From NCBI RefSeq assembly GCF_035987325.1, contig NZ_CP108488.1:7936001-8000000 (forward strand): a DNA stretch of 64,000 nucleotides, read 5' to 3'. The translations under genes were made by a program, and so were the position numbers. The notes beneath the pieces are model-generated. The model had not been told where the DNA came from and made no database searches. It was given only the letters and a program-made list of their open reading frames with translations. The number at the start of each line of letters is the position of its first letter. Within the stretch, counting starts at the first letter, position 1. This DNA is from Streptomyces sp. NBC_01244 (GTDB lineage Bacteria > Actinomycetota > Actinomycetes > Streptomycetales > Streptomycetaceae). Positions 16,847 to 25,062 of the stretch are shown here, piece by piece.

Positions 16847-17908
16847 GTGCAGGCTGCCGTCACCGTCACCCCCGCCCAGCTCCCCGAACTGCTCCTCGGC
16901 CTCGCCACCGTGCGGCCCGTGTTCCTCTGGGGAGCACCCGGCATCGGCAAGTCCTCGCTCGTGCGGAAGTTCGCCGACTCGCTGGGGCTGGAGTGCGTGA
17001 GCCTGCTCGGCACCCAGCTCGCACCCGAGGACCTGATCGGCGTACCGCAGATCCGTGACGGGCGTTCCGTGTTCTGCCCGCCCGAGGCCATCGCCCGCGA
17101 GGAGCCGTACTGCCTGTTCCTCGACGAGCTCAACGCCGCGGGCCCCGACGTACAGAAGGCCTTCTACTCCCTCATCCTCGACCGTCGGATCGGCTCCTAC
17201 GAGCTGCCCGCGGGCTCCATCGTCATCGGCGCGGGCAACCGGGCCACCGACAACGCCCTGGCCCGGCCCATCGCCTCCGCGCTGGTCAACCGGCTCACCC
17301 ACGTCCACCTGAACGCCTCCGCCGGGGACTGGCTGGTCTGGGCCGGCGAGCACGGCATCCACCCGTGGGTCACCGACTACCTCACCGACCGGCCCGACCA
17401 CCTGTGGTCGCAGCCGCCCAAGACGGAGGAGCCGTTCTCCACGCCGCGCTCCTGGCACATGCTCTCCGACGCCCTGCACTCCTTCGGCCCGGACCTGGAC
17501 GAAACGACCCTGAAGGTGATCGCCCACGGCACCCTCACCCCGGCGCACGCCGTCTCCTTCTGCGGTTACGCGAAGATCGTCCGCCATTCCTTCGGCATCG
17601 AGGCGATCATGAAGGGCGACGCGAACTGGCCCACCCGCCTCGCCGACCGCGACCTGCTCTACTACCTGGCCGACGCCTTCCGGGGCCGGCTGGTCAAGGA
17701 GCTGCCCGCACGGCGCGAGCACGTCTCGCCCGCCGTCCGGCAGACCGCGTGCCGGGCCAAGTCCCTCCTCGTGCAGCTCGCCGAGATCTCCGTCGAGGTC
17801 GCCCAGACCGTCATCGCCGACGACGCCGACGGCCTGCCCGTGCTGCCCGCCTGGTTCCTCGTCGAAGCGGCCCGTGACATGCCGCGCCTGGTCGAGGCCC
17901 GCCGGTGA
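16847..17908 (+). CDS. MoxR-type AAA+ ATPase
   Basis: The 353-residue ATPase has Walker A GAPGIGKS at residues 29-36, Walker B YCLFLDELNAA near 88-96, and sensor-1 IVIGAGNRATDN, in the order expected for MoxR-like AAA+ proteins. GTG 16847 follows AAGGAC by 10 bases; longer frames upstream lack homology. It overlaps the VWA-domain gene by 4 nt. MoxR ATPases typically act with a VWA-protein partner to remodel or load cofactors into target complexes, so these two genes probably encode one chaperone-like machine whose client is unknown. Confidence 0.88.
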   Translation: MQAAVTVTPAQLPELLLGLATVRPVFLWGAPGIGKSSLVRKFADSLGLECVSLLGTQLAPEDLIGVPQIRDGRSVFCPPEAIAREEPYCLFLDELNAAGPDVQKAFYSLILDRRIGSYELPAGSIVIGAGNRATDNALARPIASALVNRLTHVHLNASAGDWLVWAGEHGIHPWVTDYLTDRPDHLWSQPPKTEEPFSTPRSWHMLSDALHSFGPDLDETTLKVIAHGTLTPAHAVSFCGYAKIVRHSFGIEAIMKGDANWPTRLADRDLLYYLADAFRGRLVKELPARREHVSPAVRQTACRAKSLLVQLAEISVEVAQTVIADDADGLPVLPAWFLVEAARDMPRLVEARR

Positions 17909-19719
17909 CCCGCGGCATCCGCAAGAAGACCGGCAACCCCAAGCCCGACCCCGCCGACCAGGCCTTCGCCGAGGGCCTCGCCCTGGTCAAGCGGAACCCT
18001 GCCCTCGCCGCCGTCTCCGCCAGCGTCTGCCGCCAGGCGAAGTGCCCGGCCACCCCCGCCGGAGGGCTGGCGGCCGTCGACTCCAACGGCACCGTCCACG
18101 TCCACCCCACCCGGCGCGCCACAGCCGAGGAATGGGCCTGGACGCTCTCCCACACGCTGCTCCACCTCGGCTTCGGACACGTCCCCGCCGCCAAGGACGA
18201 GGACCGCCCCCAGCCCGACCGCTTCGACCTGGCCGCCCGCTGCGCCGTCGTCAACCGCTTCCTGGCGAGCTTCGCACCCGGCTGGACTCCGGACCGCCTG
18301 CCCGCCGAGCACCCCGGCGGCGACGAGGACCTGCTCGCCGCCCGCTGGCGCCGCGACGGCATCCCCGCGGCCCACGAGAACTGCGGCACCGCCGGAGACC
18401 ACCCCGACCAGGTCCTCGTGACATGGCGGGCGTGGAACACCACCGTCCCCGACTGGGAGACCGCCTTCGCGCACGCCCTGACCCGCAGCGTCTCGGCCGC
18501 CATGGACGTGGCCGGCGGCCGCCGCGACCGGGTCACCGGCGAGCGATCCCGCCTCCACCCGTGGGACCGGGCCCTCAACTGGTTCGTCTCCTCGTACCCG
18601 CTGCTCGGGGGGCTCGCCGCCGGGCTGAAGATCGTCGCCGACGCCGAGCTGGCCCGAGCCCAGGGCATCGACATCGCCGCCGTCAGCGCGAGCGCCGGGG
18701 AGATCTACGTCAATCCGCTGCGCAGCTTCACCGACGGGGAATGGCGGTTCATCCTGGCCCACGAGATGCTGCACGCCGCCCTGCGCCACGGGGAGCGCCG
18801 CGGCGCCCGCGACCCGTACCTGCACAACGTGGCCGCCGACTACGTGGTCAACGGCTGGCTCGTGGAGATGGACGTCGGCGAGATGCCCGAGGGGCTGCTG
18901 TACGACGCGGAGCTGCGGGACCTCTCCGTCGAGGAGGTCTACGACCGGATCACCGCCGACCTGCGCCGCATGCGCCGCCTCGCCACCCTGCGCGGCAAGG
19001 GCCGCGGGGACATCCTGGGCGAGCCGCTGCCCCACCCGGGCAGCTGCCCGTACACCGACCTGGACGAGTTCTACCGGCGCGGCCTGGTCCAGGGCTTCGA
19101 CCTGCACGGGTACGGAGAGCGCGGACTGCTCCCCGCCGGGCTGATCCAGGAGATCCGGGCGCTGGCCCACCCGCCGGTGCCGTGGGACGCGGCGCTCGCC
19201 CGCTGGTTCGACGCGTACGTGCCCCGGCCCGTGGCCGTACGGTCCTACGCCCGCCCGGCCCGCCGTCAGGCCTCCACCCCCGACATCCCGCGCGCGGGCC
19301 GGTACTTCCCGCTCGAGGAGACCGCCCGCTGCACGTTCGGGGTGGTCCTCGACACCTCGGGATCGATGAACGCCGCCCTGCTCGGCAAGGCGCTCGGCGC
19401 CATCGCCTCGTACGCGGAAGCCCGCGACGTACCGGCCGCCCGCGTCGTGTTCTGCGACGCGGCGCCGTACGACGCGGGCTATCTGCCACCGACCGAAATC
19501 GCCGGGCGGGTCCGGGTGCGCGGCCGGGGCGGCACGGTCCTGCAACCGGGCATCGACCTGCTGCACCGGGCGGAGGACTTCCCACCCGGTGCCCCGGTCC
19601 TCGTGATCACGGACGGCGAGTGCGACACCCTGCGGATCCGGCGCGAGCACGCCTATCTGATCCCGCAGGGTGCCTCCCTGCCGTTCACGCCCCGAGGGCC
19701 GGTCTTCCGACTGACCTGA
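17905..19719 (+). CDS. DUF2201-type zincin/VWA protein with duplicated zincin domain
   Basis: The 604-residue partner of the AAA+ ATPase has a metallopeptidase-like domain with H286-E287-xx-H290-xxxx-H295 in AHEMLHAALRHGERRG, and a C-terminal VWA domain with the MIDAS motif D483-TSGS. An earlier segment (H83, H87, H92 in SHTLLHLGFGH) has the same spacing and flanking pattern (NGTVHVHPTRRATAEEW versus AGEIYVNPLRSFTDGEW) but lacks the catalytic Glu. It reads as a degenerate copy of the zincin domain. The gene is convergent with hrdB, their stop codons 4 bases apart, so the two transcripts must overlap. Confidence 0.85.
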   Translation: MTRGIRKKTGNPKPDPADQAFAEGLALVKRNPALAAVSASVCRQAKCPATPAGGLAAVDSNGTVHVHPTRRATAEEWAWTLSHTLLHLGFGHVPAAKDEDRPQPDRFDLAARCAVVNRFLASFAPGWTPDRLPAEHPGGDEDLLAARWRRDGIPAAHENCGTAGDHPDQVLVTWRAWNTTVPDWETAFAHALTRSVSAAMDVAGGRRDRVTGERSRLHPWDRALNWFVSSYPLLGGLAAGLKIVADAELARAQGIDIAAVSASAGEIYVNPLRSFTDGEWRFILAHEMLHAALRHGERRGARDPYLHNVAADYVVNGWLVEMDVGEMPEGLLYDAELRDLSVEEVYDRITADLRRMRRLATLRGKGRGDILGEPLPHPGSCPYTDLDEFYRRGLVQGFDLHGYGERGLLPAGLIQEIRALAHPPVPWDAALARWFDAYVPRPVAVRSYARPARRQASTPDIPRAGRYFPLEETARCTFGVVLDTSGSMNAALLGKALGAIASYAEARDVPAARVVFCDAAPYDAGYLPPTEIAGRVRVRGRGGTVLQPGIDLLHRAEDFPPGAPVLVITDGECDTLRIRREHAYLIPQGASLPFTPRGPVFRLT

Positions 19720-19723
19720 CGGT

Positions 19724-21295
19724 TTAGTCGAGGTAGTCGCGCAGCACCTGCGAGCGCGACGGGTGACGGAGCTTCGACATGGTCTTCGACTCGATCTGGC
19801 GGATGCGCTCACGGGTGACCCCGTACACGCGGCCGATCTCGTCGAGGGTCTTCGGCTGGCCGTCGTTGAGGCCGTAGCGCATGGAGACCACGCCCGCCTC
19901 GCGCTCCGAGAGCGTGCCCAGGATGGACTGGAGCTGCTCCTGGAGGAAGGTGAAGGACACCGCGTCGGCCGGTACGACCGCCTCGGAGTCCTCGATGAGG
20001 TCGCCGAACTCGCTGTCGCCCTCCTCACCCAGCGGGGTGTGCAGGGAGATCGGCTCGCGGCCGTACTTCTGGACCTCGATGACCTTCTCGGGGGTCATGT
20101 CGAGTTCCTTGCCCAGCTCCTCCGGAGTGGGCTCCCGGCCGAGGTCCTGGAGCATCTGGCGCTGGACACGGGCCAGCTTGTTGATGATCTCGACCATGTG
20201 GACGGGGATGCGGATGGTGCGCGACTGGTCGGCCATGGCACGCGTGATCGCCTGCCGGATCCACCAGGTGGCGTACGTGGAGAACTTGAAGCCCTTGGTG
20301 TAGTCGAACTTCTCCACGGCGCGGATCAGACCGACGTTGCCCTCCTGGATCAGGTCCAGGAAGAGCATGCCGCGGCCGGTGTAGCGCTTGGCGAGGGAGA
20401 CCACGAGGCGGAGGTTGGCCTCCAGCAGGTGGTTCTTGGCCCGGCGGCCGTCCTCGACGAGGATCTCCAGCTCGCGCTTGAACGCGGGCTTGTGGTCCTC
20501 CTCCTCTTCGAGCTTGTACTCGGAGAAGAGACCGGCCTCGATGCGCTTGGCGAGCTCCACCTCCTGCTCGGCGTTGAGCAGTGGCACCTTGCCGATGAGC
20601 TTGAGGTAGTCCTTGACGGGGTCGGCGGTGGCGCCGGCGACCATGACGGTCTGGGCCGGGGCGTCGTCCTCGTCGTCGTCGGACAGGACGAAGCCGGCGC
20701 TGCCGCCCGTCTTGGGCGTCTCCTTCTCGTCGCCCTCGTCCAGGTCCTCGGCCGCCCAGTCCTCGCCCTCGGCCACGGGGGCGTCGCCCTCGTCGCCGTC
20801 CTTGGCGGTCTTCTTCGTGGCGGCCGTCTTCTTCACGGCGGTCTTCTTCACGGCGGTCTTCTTGACCGCGCGCTTCTTCGGCGCGGCGGCGGCATCTGCC
20901 GCCACCTCCTCCTCGGTCCCGGAGGCCGACGGGTCGGATATCGCCGCGGCGGGGGTCGTGGCGGCCGTCTTGCGCGCACCGATGAGGCGCGGCGGGGCGG
21001 CGGCCTTCTTGGCGACGGTGCGCGCCGGGGCGGCCGCCTTGCGCGCCTTCTTGGCGGGAGCCTTCGTGGCGGGGGCGGCGCTGACGTGCAGCGCGACGCC
21101 CTCCTCGTCCAGGACCTGGTTCAGGCTGCGCAGGACCCGCTTCCACTGGTCCACCGGGATGCGGCCGGCCTCGAAGGCCTGGCGCACGTCATCACCGTTG
21201 ATGTGACCCTGCTCGCGGCCACGCTCGACAAGCGCGACCAGGGCCTCGGATTCGGCGATCTCCGTGGGGAACGTACGGGACGGGCTGAGCGACAC
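19724..21295 (-). CDS. hrdB: Principal RNA polymerase sigma factor HrdB
   Basis: The 523-residue group 1 sigma factor has region 1.1 ([20 protein letters not shown]), a Lys/Ala-rich spacer with [14 protein letters not shown] repeats (about 75-190), region 1.2 ([20 protein letters not shown]), regions 2.1-2.4 ([20 protein letters not shown] through [14 protein letters not shown]), region 3 and region 4.2 with [20 protein letters not shown] at the C terminus. It closely follows my memory of S. coelicolor HrdB (511 residues). The frame stays open to 21391, but GTG 21295 follows GAGAGG and lies downstream of a sigma-R-type promoter. It directs housekeeping transcription. Confidence 0.96.
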   Translation of the reverse strand: MSLSPSRTFPTEIAESEALVALVERGREQGHINGDDVRQAFEAGRIPVDQWKRVLRSLNQVLDEEGVALHVSAAPATKAPAKKARKAAAPARTVAKKAAAPPRLIGARKTAATTPAAAISDPSASGTEEEVAADAAAAPKKRAVKKTAVKKTAVKKTAATKKTAKDGDEGDAPVAEGEDWAAEDLDEGDEKETPKTGGSAGFVLSDDDEDDAPAQTVMVAGATADPVKDYLKLIGKVPLLNAEQEVELAKRIEAGLFSEYKLEEEEDHKPAFKRELEILVEDGRRAKNHLLEANLRLVVSLAKRYTGRGMLFLDLIQEGNVGLIRAVEKFDYTKGFKFSTYATWWIRQAITRAMADQSRTIRIPVHMVEIINKLARVQRQMLQDLGREPTPEELGKELDMTPEKVIEVQKYGREPISLHTPLGEEGDSEFGDLIEDSEAVVPADAVSFTFLQEQLQSILGTLSEREAGVVSMRYGLNDGQPKTLDEIGRVYGVTRERIRQIESKTMSKLRHPSRSQVLRDYLD

Positions 21296-21355
21296 AAGGA
21301 GCCTCTCGTTGCGAACAGATAAGGGGTGGCGGGACATCATCGCGCGAACTCGGGA

Positions 21356-21382
21356 AACAGACCCGAGGGGGGTCTGTATTCC
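21356..21382 (-). promoter_or_regulatory. Sigma-R-type promoter upstream of hrdB
   Basis: Read on the minus strand, GGAAT (21382-21378) is followed after 19 bases by GTT (21358-21356). This resembles the GGAAT-N18/19-GTT consensus of the thiol-oxidative-stress sigma factor SigR. The start point would fall near 21349, giving a leader of about 55 bases to the GTG at 21295. I recall that hrdB has been reported as a SigR target in S. coelicolor. Spacing is one base longer than the common value. Confidence 0.55.
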
Positions 21383-21508
21383 GGGCCGCACGAGGACACC
21401 TGTCGGTTCATCGCATGCCCGAGTAGATTCGTTACGCGCTGAATTGAGTGACCTGCGCCACGCTGCGACCGGGGAGCCGGTCGCGGGTGGTCGCGTCCGC
21501 CCGTTTTG

Positions 21509-22270
21509 TCAGCCCGTTTTGCGGGCCTCGATGAGAAAACGGGCGGTGTGTGCGACGAACGGGCCTTCGCGCTCGATCTGTTCGTGCAGCTCGCGCAACC
21601 GGTCCCGATGCTGCCCGACCGTGAAGCCCGGCACCATCCAGATCACCTTCCGTAGAAAGTAGATCACGGCTCCGATGTCGTGGAACTCCGTCCGCAGCCG
21701 CTCGGAGCGCAGATCGACCACCTCCAGCCCCGCCTTCGCGGCCTCGGCGACCGCGTCGTCGGGGTGCCGGGCCCGCCGGACCTCCTCCGGCTGCGGTCCC
21801 AGGAAATACTCCACGAGCTCGAAAACGCTCGCCGGGCCGACCTGCTGGGAGAGGTACGTGCCACCGGGCTTCAGCACCCGCGTGATCTCCTCCCACCAGA
21901 TCGTGACCGGATGCCTGCTGGCGACGAACTCGAAGGCCCCGTCGCCGAACGGCAGCGGCGGCTCGTCGGAGTCCGCCACCACGACCGCGCCGAGCGGGTG
22001 CAGCAGTCTTGTCGCCTTGTCGACGTTGGGCGGCCACGACTCGGTGGCCACCGTCAGCCGGGGCAGGGGCCCGGCTCCGGCGAGCACCTCCCCGCCTCCG
22101 GTCTGGATGTCCAGGGCGGAATCGACCTGCGCCAGGTGTCGTGCCAGGAGGCCCTGATAGCCCCAGGAGGGGCGCTGCTCGGTGGCGCGGCCGTCGAGCC
22201 AGGAGAAGTCCCAGCCGTCCACGGAGACGGACTCCGCTTCCGCGACGAGATGGTCGAAAGTGCGCGTCAT
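21509..22270 (-). CDS. Class I SAM-dependent methyltransferase-like protein
   Basis: The 253-residue protein has a Methyltransf_11-like core: ALDIQTGGGEVLAGAG as a variant motif I (QTGGGE instead of GCGTG), LTVATESWPPNV (acidic post-I), PPLPFGDGAFEFVASRHPV (motif II) and VLKPGGTYLSQQVGP (motif III). The variant glycine loop is typical of an actinobacterial subgroup. ATG 22270 is chosen; the longer frame to 22306 lacks homology. The acceptor is unknown. It is divergent from the riboswitch-folD unit. Confidence 0.8.
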   Translation of the reverse strand: MTRTFDHLVAEAESVSVDGWDFSWLDGRATEQRPSWGYQGLLARHLAQVDSALDIQTGGGEVLAGAGPLPRLTVATESWPPNVDKATRLLHPLGAVVVADSDEPPLPFGDGAFEFVASRHPVTIWWEEITRVLKPGGTYLSQQVGPASVFELVEYFLGPQPEEVRRARHPDDAVAEAAKAGLEVVDLRSERLRTEFHDIGAVIYFLRKVIWMVPGFTVGQHRDRLRELHEQIEREGPFVAHTARFLIEARKTG

Positions 22271-22352
22271 GTCTCGATCGTCCCAGGTCCGGCGCCGGTC
22301 ATCCACCGGATTGCCAATGGCGGGGGCACGCCGGACATCCCGGGGGGTCGCC

Positions 22353-22358
22353 TACACT
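22353..22358 (+). promoter_or_regulatory. -10 box of the riboswitch-folD transcript
   Basis: TACACT fits the TAnnnT -10 pattern and would start RNA near 22365, exactly where the riboswitch aptamer begins. No good -35 box is seen 17-18 bases upstream. Confidence 0.45.
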
Positions 22359-22364
22359 GGGCGG

Positions 22365-22462
22365 CGGGCCGTGACTGGCGTTCGGGTGGATCACCACCGG
22401 GGAGCGGCCCGGCGTACTCCCGCATCCCGTACGCCGACTGCCGCGCGCCTGGGCGAACCGCG
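22365..22462 (+). ncRNA. ZTP (pfl) riboswitch upstream of folD
   Basis: The 5' half contains GGGCCGTGACTGGCG followed by GGTGGATCACCACCGGGGAG, and after a GC-rich spacer the 3' half contains CCGCGCGCCTGGGC. These conserved blocks and their spacing match the ZTP-binding pfl motif, in which the CCACCGGGGAG loop packs against the distal GCCTGGGC strand. ZTP accumulates when 10-formyl-tetrahydrofolate is short, and the riboswitch typically raises expression of folate and purine genes such as folD, which starts 28 bases downstream. The mechanism (termination or ribosome-site control) is not resolved. Confidence 0.88.
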
Positions 22463-22489
22463 ATCCCGCAGCGACGCTCAGGAGCCCCG

Positions 22490-23389
22490 ATGACAACTCA
22501 GACGACTGCCCAGACCGTTCAGCAGGCACAGACCGCCCGGCTGATGGACGGCACCGCCCTCGCCCGCCGCATCTCGGAGCGGACCGCCGAGTACGCCGCG
22601 AAGATCACCGAGCGCACCGGCACCGCGCCCTGTCTGGCGACCGTGCTCGTCGGCGAGGACCCCGCGTCCGTCACCTACGTCCGCATGAAGCAGAACCGTT
22701 GCGCCAAGGCCGGGATCACCTCCCGCCACGTGGAGCTGCCGGCCGCGACGACCACCGAGGAGCTCGTCGCCACCCTGACCGCGCTCTCCGAGGACCCGGA
22801 GATCAGCGGCATCCTGCTCCAGCACCCCGTCCCGCACCACATCGACGAGCGCGCCGCCTTCGAGGCCATCGCCCCGGGCAAGGACGTCGACGGGGTCACC
22901 ATGCACTCCTTCGCCGCCATGGGCTTCGGACTGCCGGGCTTCGTCTCCTGCACCCCCGGCGGCATCATGCGCCTGCTGGAGGCCTACGACGTGGACCTGA
23001 CCGGCAAGCACGCCGTGGTCGTCGGCCGCAGCGCGATCCTGGGCAAGCCCGCCGGGATGCTGCTGCTGGAGCAGAACGCCACGGTCACCTACTGCCACTC
23101 GCGCACCGTGGACCTGCCGTCCATCGTCCGCCAGGCGGACGTGCTGGTCGCCGCCGTCGGCAAGGCCGAGTTCATCCGCGGCGAGGACATCAAGCCGGGC
23201 GCCGTGGTCCTGGACGCCGGCTACAACGAGGGCAACGTCGGCGACGTCCACTTCGAGTCGGCCGCCGCACGCGCCTCGCTGATCACCCCGGTACCGGGCG
23301 GCGTGGGCCCGATGACCATCGCGGTGCTGCTGGAGCAGACCGTCCAGGCCGCCGCCGCGCAGGCCGGCCTGGCCCTCGCGGACCTCTGA
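22490..23389 (+). CDS. folD: Bifunctional methylene-THF dehydrogenase/cyclohydrolase
   Basis: FolD interconverts 5,10-methylene-, 5,10-methenyl- and 10-formyl-tetrahydrofolate using NADP. The 299-residue protein has the catalytic Tyr63/Lys67 in SVTYVRMKQNR, GILLQHPVP, PGKDVDGV, the NADP motif VVGRSAILGKPAGMLLL, and the C-terminal PVPGGVGPMTIAVLLEQT. A Shine-Dalgarno AGGAGC precedes the ATG. The first about 17 residues are a Gln/Thr-rich extension before the conserved core. A ZTP riboswitch controls its leader and a strong hairpin follows the stop. It links to folA/thyA metabolism elsewhere in the window. Confidence 0.97.
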   Translation: MTTQTTAQTVQQAQTARLMDGTALARRISERTAEYAAKITERTGTAPCLATVLVGEDPASVTYVRMKQNRCAKAGITSRHVELPAATTTEELVATLTALSEDPEISGILLQHPVPHHIDERAAFEAIAPGKDVDGVTMHSFAAMGFGLPGFVSCTPGGIMRLLEAYDVDLTGKHAVVVGRSAILGKPAGMLLLEQNATVTYCHSRTVDLPSIVRQADVLVAAVGKAEFIRGEDIKPGAVVLDAGYNEGNVGDVHFESAAARASLITPVPGGVGPMTIAVLLEQTVQAAAAQAGLALADL

Positions 23390-23415
23390 CCCGGTCCGCA
23401 CCCCCCGCCGCAGGC

Positions 23416-23447
23416 GAACGCCCCGGGCCCTTCGGTCCGGGGCGTTC
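23416..23447 (+). terminator. Intrinsic terminator after folD
   Basis: GAACGCCCCGG (23416-23426) pairs perfectly with 23437-23447; with the inner GCC/GGT pairs the stem reaches 14 bp around a CTTC loop. CGTTTCC follows. It lies 27 bases after the folD stop. Confidence 0.8.
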
Positions 23448-23512
23448 CGTTTCCTCCGGTAACGGGCCGAAAGACCGATCCCGGTCCGGCGCGACAGGGC
23501 TCCAATGAATAT

Positions 23513-25051
23513 GTGAAGCCTTCGATGGATATGCAGAAGCCCCCGGCGTCGGACGCAGCACCGGACGCGGCGGCGGTGGGCGGGAAGCGCCACCCGCGCG
23601 GGCTCGCCACCCTCGTCCTCGCGGAGCTGTGGGAGCGTTTCAGCCTCTACGGCATGGTCGCCATCCTCGTGCACTTCCTCGCCGCATCCCGCGGCCACGG
23701 GGGCATGGGACTCCACGAGGGCACCGCGGAGGCCGTGGAAGGCGTCTACATGGCCATGATCTCGCTGCTGGCGCTGCCCGGCGGCTGGATCGCCGACCGC
23801 TTCCTCGGCGCCCGGCGGGCGGTCCTGTGGGGCGGCGTGGTCATCATGGCGGGGCACGTCCTGATGGCGGTCCCGAACCCGGTCTTCGTCTGGCCCGGTT
23901 TGGCCCTCATCGTCATCGGCACCGGCCTGCTCAAGCCGAACATCTCCGCGCTGGTCGGCCGGCTGTACGCCGCCGACGACGACCAGCGGCGCGACGCCGG
24001 CTACTCGATCTTCTACATGGGCATCAACCTGGGCGCCGTCATCGCCCCGCTCGTCGTCGGCTACCTCGGCGAGGAGGTCAACTGGCACCTCGGCTTCGGC
24101 GCCGCCGCCGTCGGCATGGCCCTCGGCCTGGTCCAGTACGTCCTCGGCGGCCGCCGCCTGTCGGAGCAGCTGCGGGCGGAGCCCGTGGTCCGGCTCACCC
24201 CCGCCGAGCGGGCCAAGGTGCGCAAGTCCTCCTCGTACGGCCTGGTCTTCACCGCCGTACTGATCACCCTGCTGGCCGCCTCGCACGCGCTGAGCATCGA
24301 CAACATCACCTTCGTGCTGACGATCGTCGCCGTGGTGGTCCCGGCGGGCGTGCTGCTCTCGATGTACCGCAGCCCGAAGATCGACCGGGTCGAGAAGACC
24401 CGGCTGCGGGCCTACGTCTGGCTCTTCCTGGCCGCCACGCTGTTCTGGCTGGTCTACGACCAGATGGGCAACGAGCTGAACCTGTTCGCCGCCCAGAAGA
24501 CCGACCTGTCCCTGCTCGGCTGGCACATCCCGGCGAGCTGGACCCAGTCGCTGCCCTCGCTGTTCGTGATCATCCTGGCCCCCGTCTTCGCCGCCTTCTG
24601 GGTGCGCCGGGGCAAGCACATGAGCACCCCGTTCAAGTTCGGCCTGGCCCTGCTGCTGACCGGCGCCTCCTTCGTGGTCATGTCGGGCGCCGCGGCAATC
24701 GCCTCCAGCGGGGTCAAGGTCTCGCTGATGTGGCTGGTGGGCGTGTACGTGATCCAGGTGATGGGCGAGATGTGCCTGAGCCCGGTGGGCCTCTCGGTCA
24801 CCACGAAGCTCGCTCCGCGGGCCTTCACCAATCAGATGATGGGCGTCTGGTTCCTCGCCGCCGCCACCGGAGACGCGATCGGCGCGCAGCTGCCCCGGCT
24901 CGACGCGGTCATCGGCCAGAGCTGGAACTTCCTGTGGCAGGGCGCCATGGTGATCGCGGCGGGCGCGGTGATGGTCTTCTTCACCAAGCGGCTCAAGGTG
25001 CTGACGGGCGAGGCGGCCGCCGCTCGGGAAACGGTGGCGGTGGCGGCCTGA
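23513..25051 (+). CDS. POT-family peptide:proton symporter
   Basis: The 512-residue MFS transporter is of the proton-dependent oligopeptide family (PTR2). It has ELWERFSLYGMVAILV (the E-x-x-E-R-F-like motif of helix 1), GGWIADRFLGARRAV in the loop after helix 2, and FYMGINLGAVIAPLV (the POT signature). About twelve to fourteen helices are visible. It would import di- and tripeptides driven by protons. The start is uncertain: GTG 23513, ATG 23525 and ATG 23531 are all in frame, none with a strong Shine-Dalgarno. Confidence 0.88.
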   Translation: MKPSMDMQKPPASDAAPDAAAVGGKRHPRGLATLVLAELWERFSLYGMVAILVHFLAASRGHGGMGLHEGTAEAVEGVYMAMISLLALPGGWIADRFLGARRAVLWGGVVIMAGHVLMAVPNPVFVWPGLALIVIGTGLLKPNISALVGRLYAADDDQRRDAGYSIFYMGINLGAVIAPLVVGYLGEEVNWHLGFGAAAVGMALGLVQYVLGGRRLSEQLRAEPVVRLTPAERAKVRKSSSYGLVFTAVLITLLAASHALSIDNITFVLTIVAVVVPAGVLLSMYRSPKIDRVEKTRLRAYVWLFLAATLFWLVYDQMGNELNLFAAQKTDLSLLGWHIPASWTQSLPSLFVIILAPVFAAFWVRRGKHMSTPFKFGLALLLTGASFVVMSGAAAIASSGVKVSLMWLVGVYVIQVMGEMCLSPVGLSVTTKLAPRAFTNQMMGVWFLAAATGDAIGAQLPRLDAVIGQSWNFLWQGAMVIAAGAVMVFFTKRLKVLTGEAAAARETVAVAA

Positions 25052-25062
25052 CCGGCCAGGTC

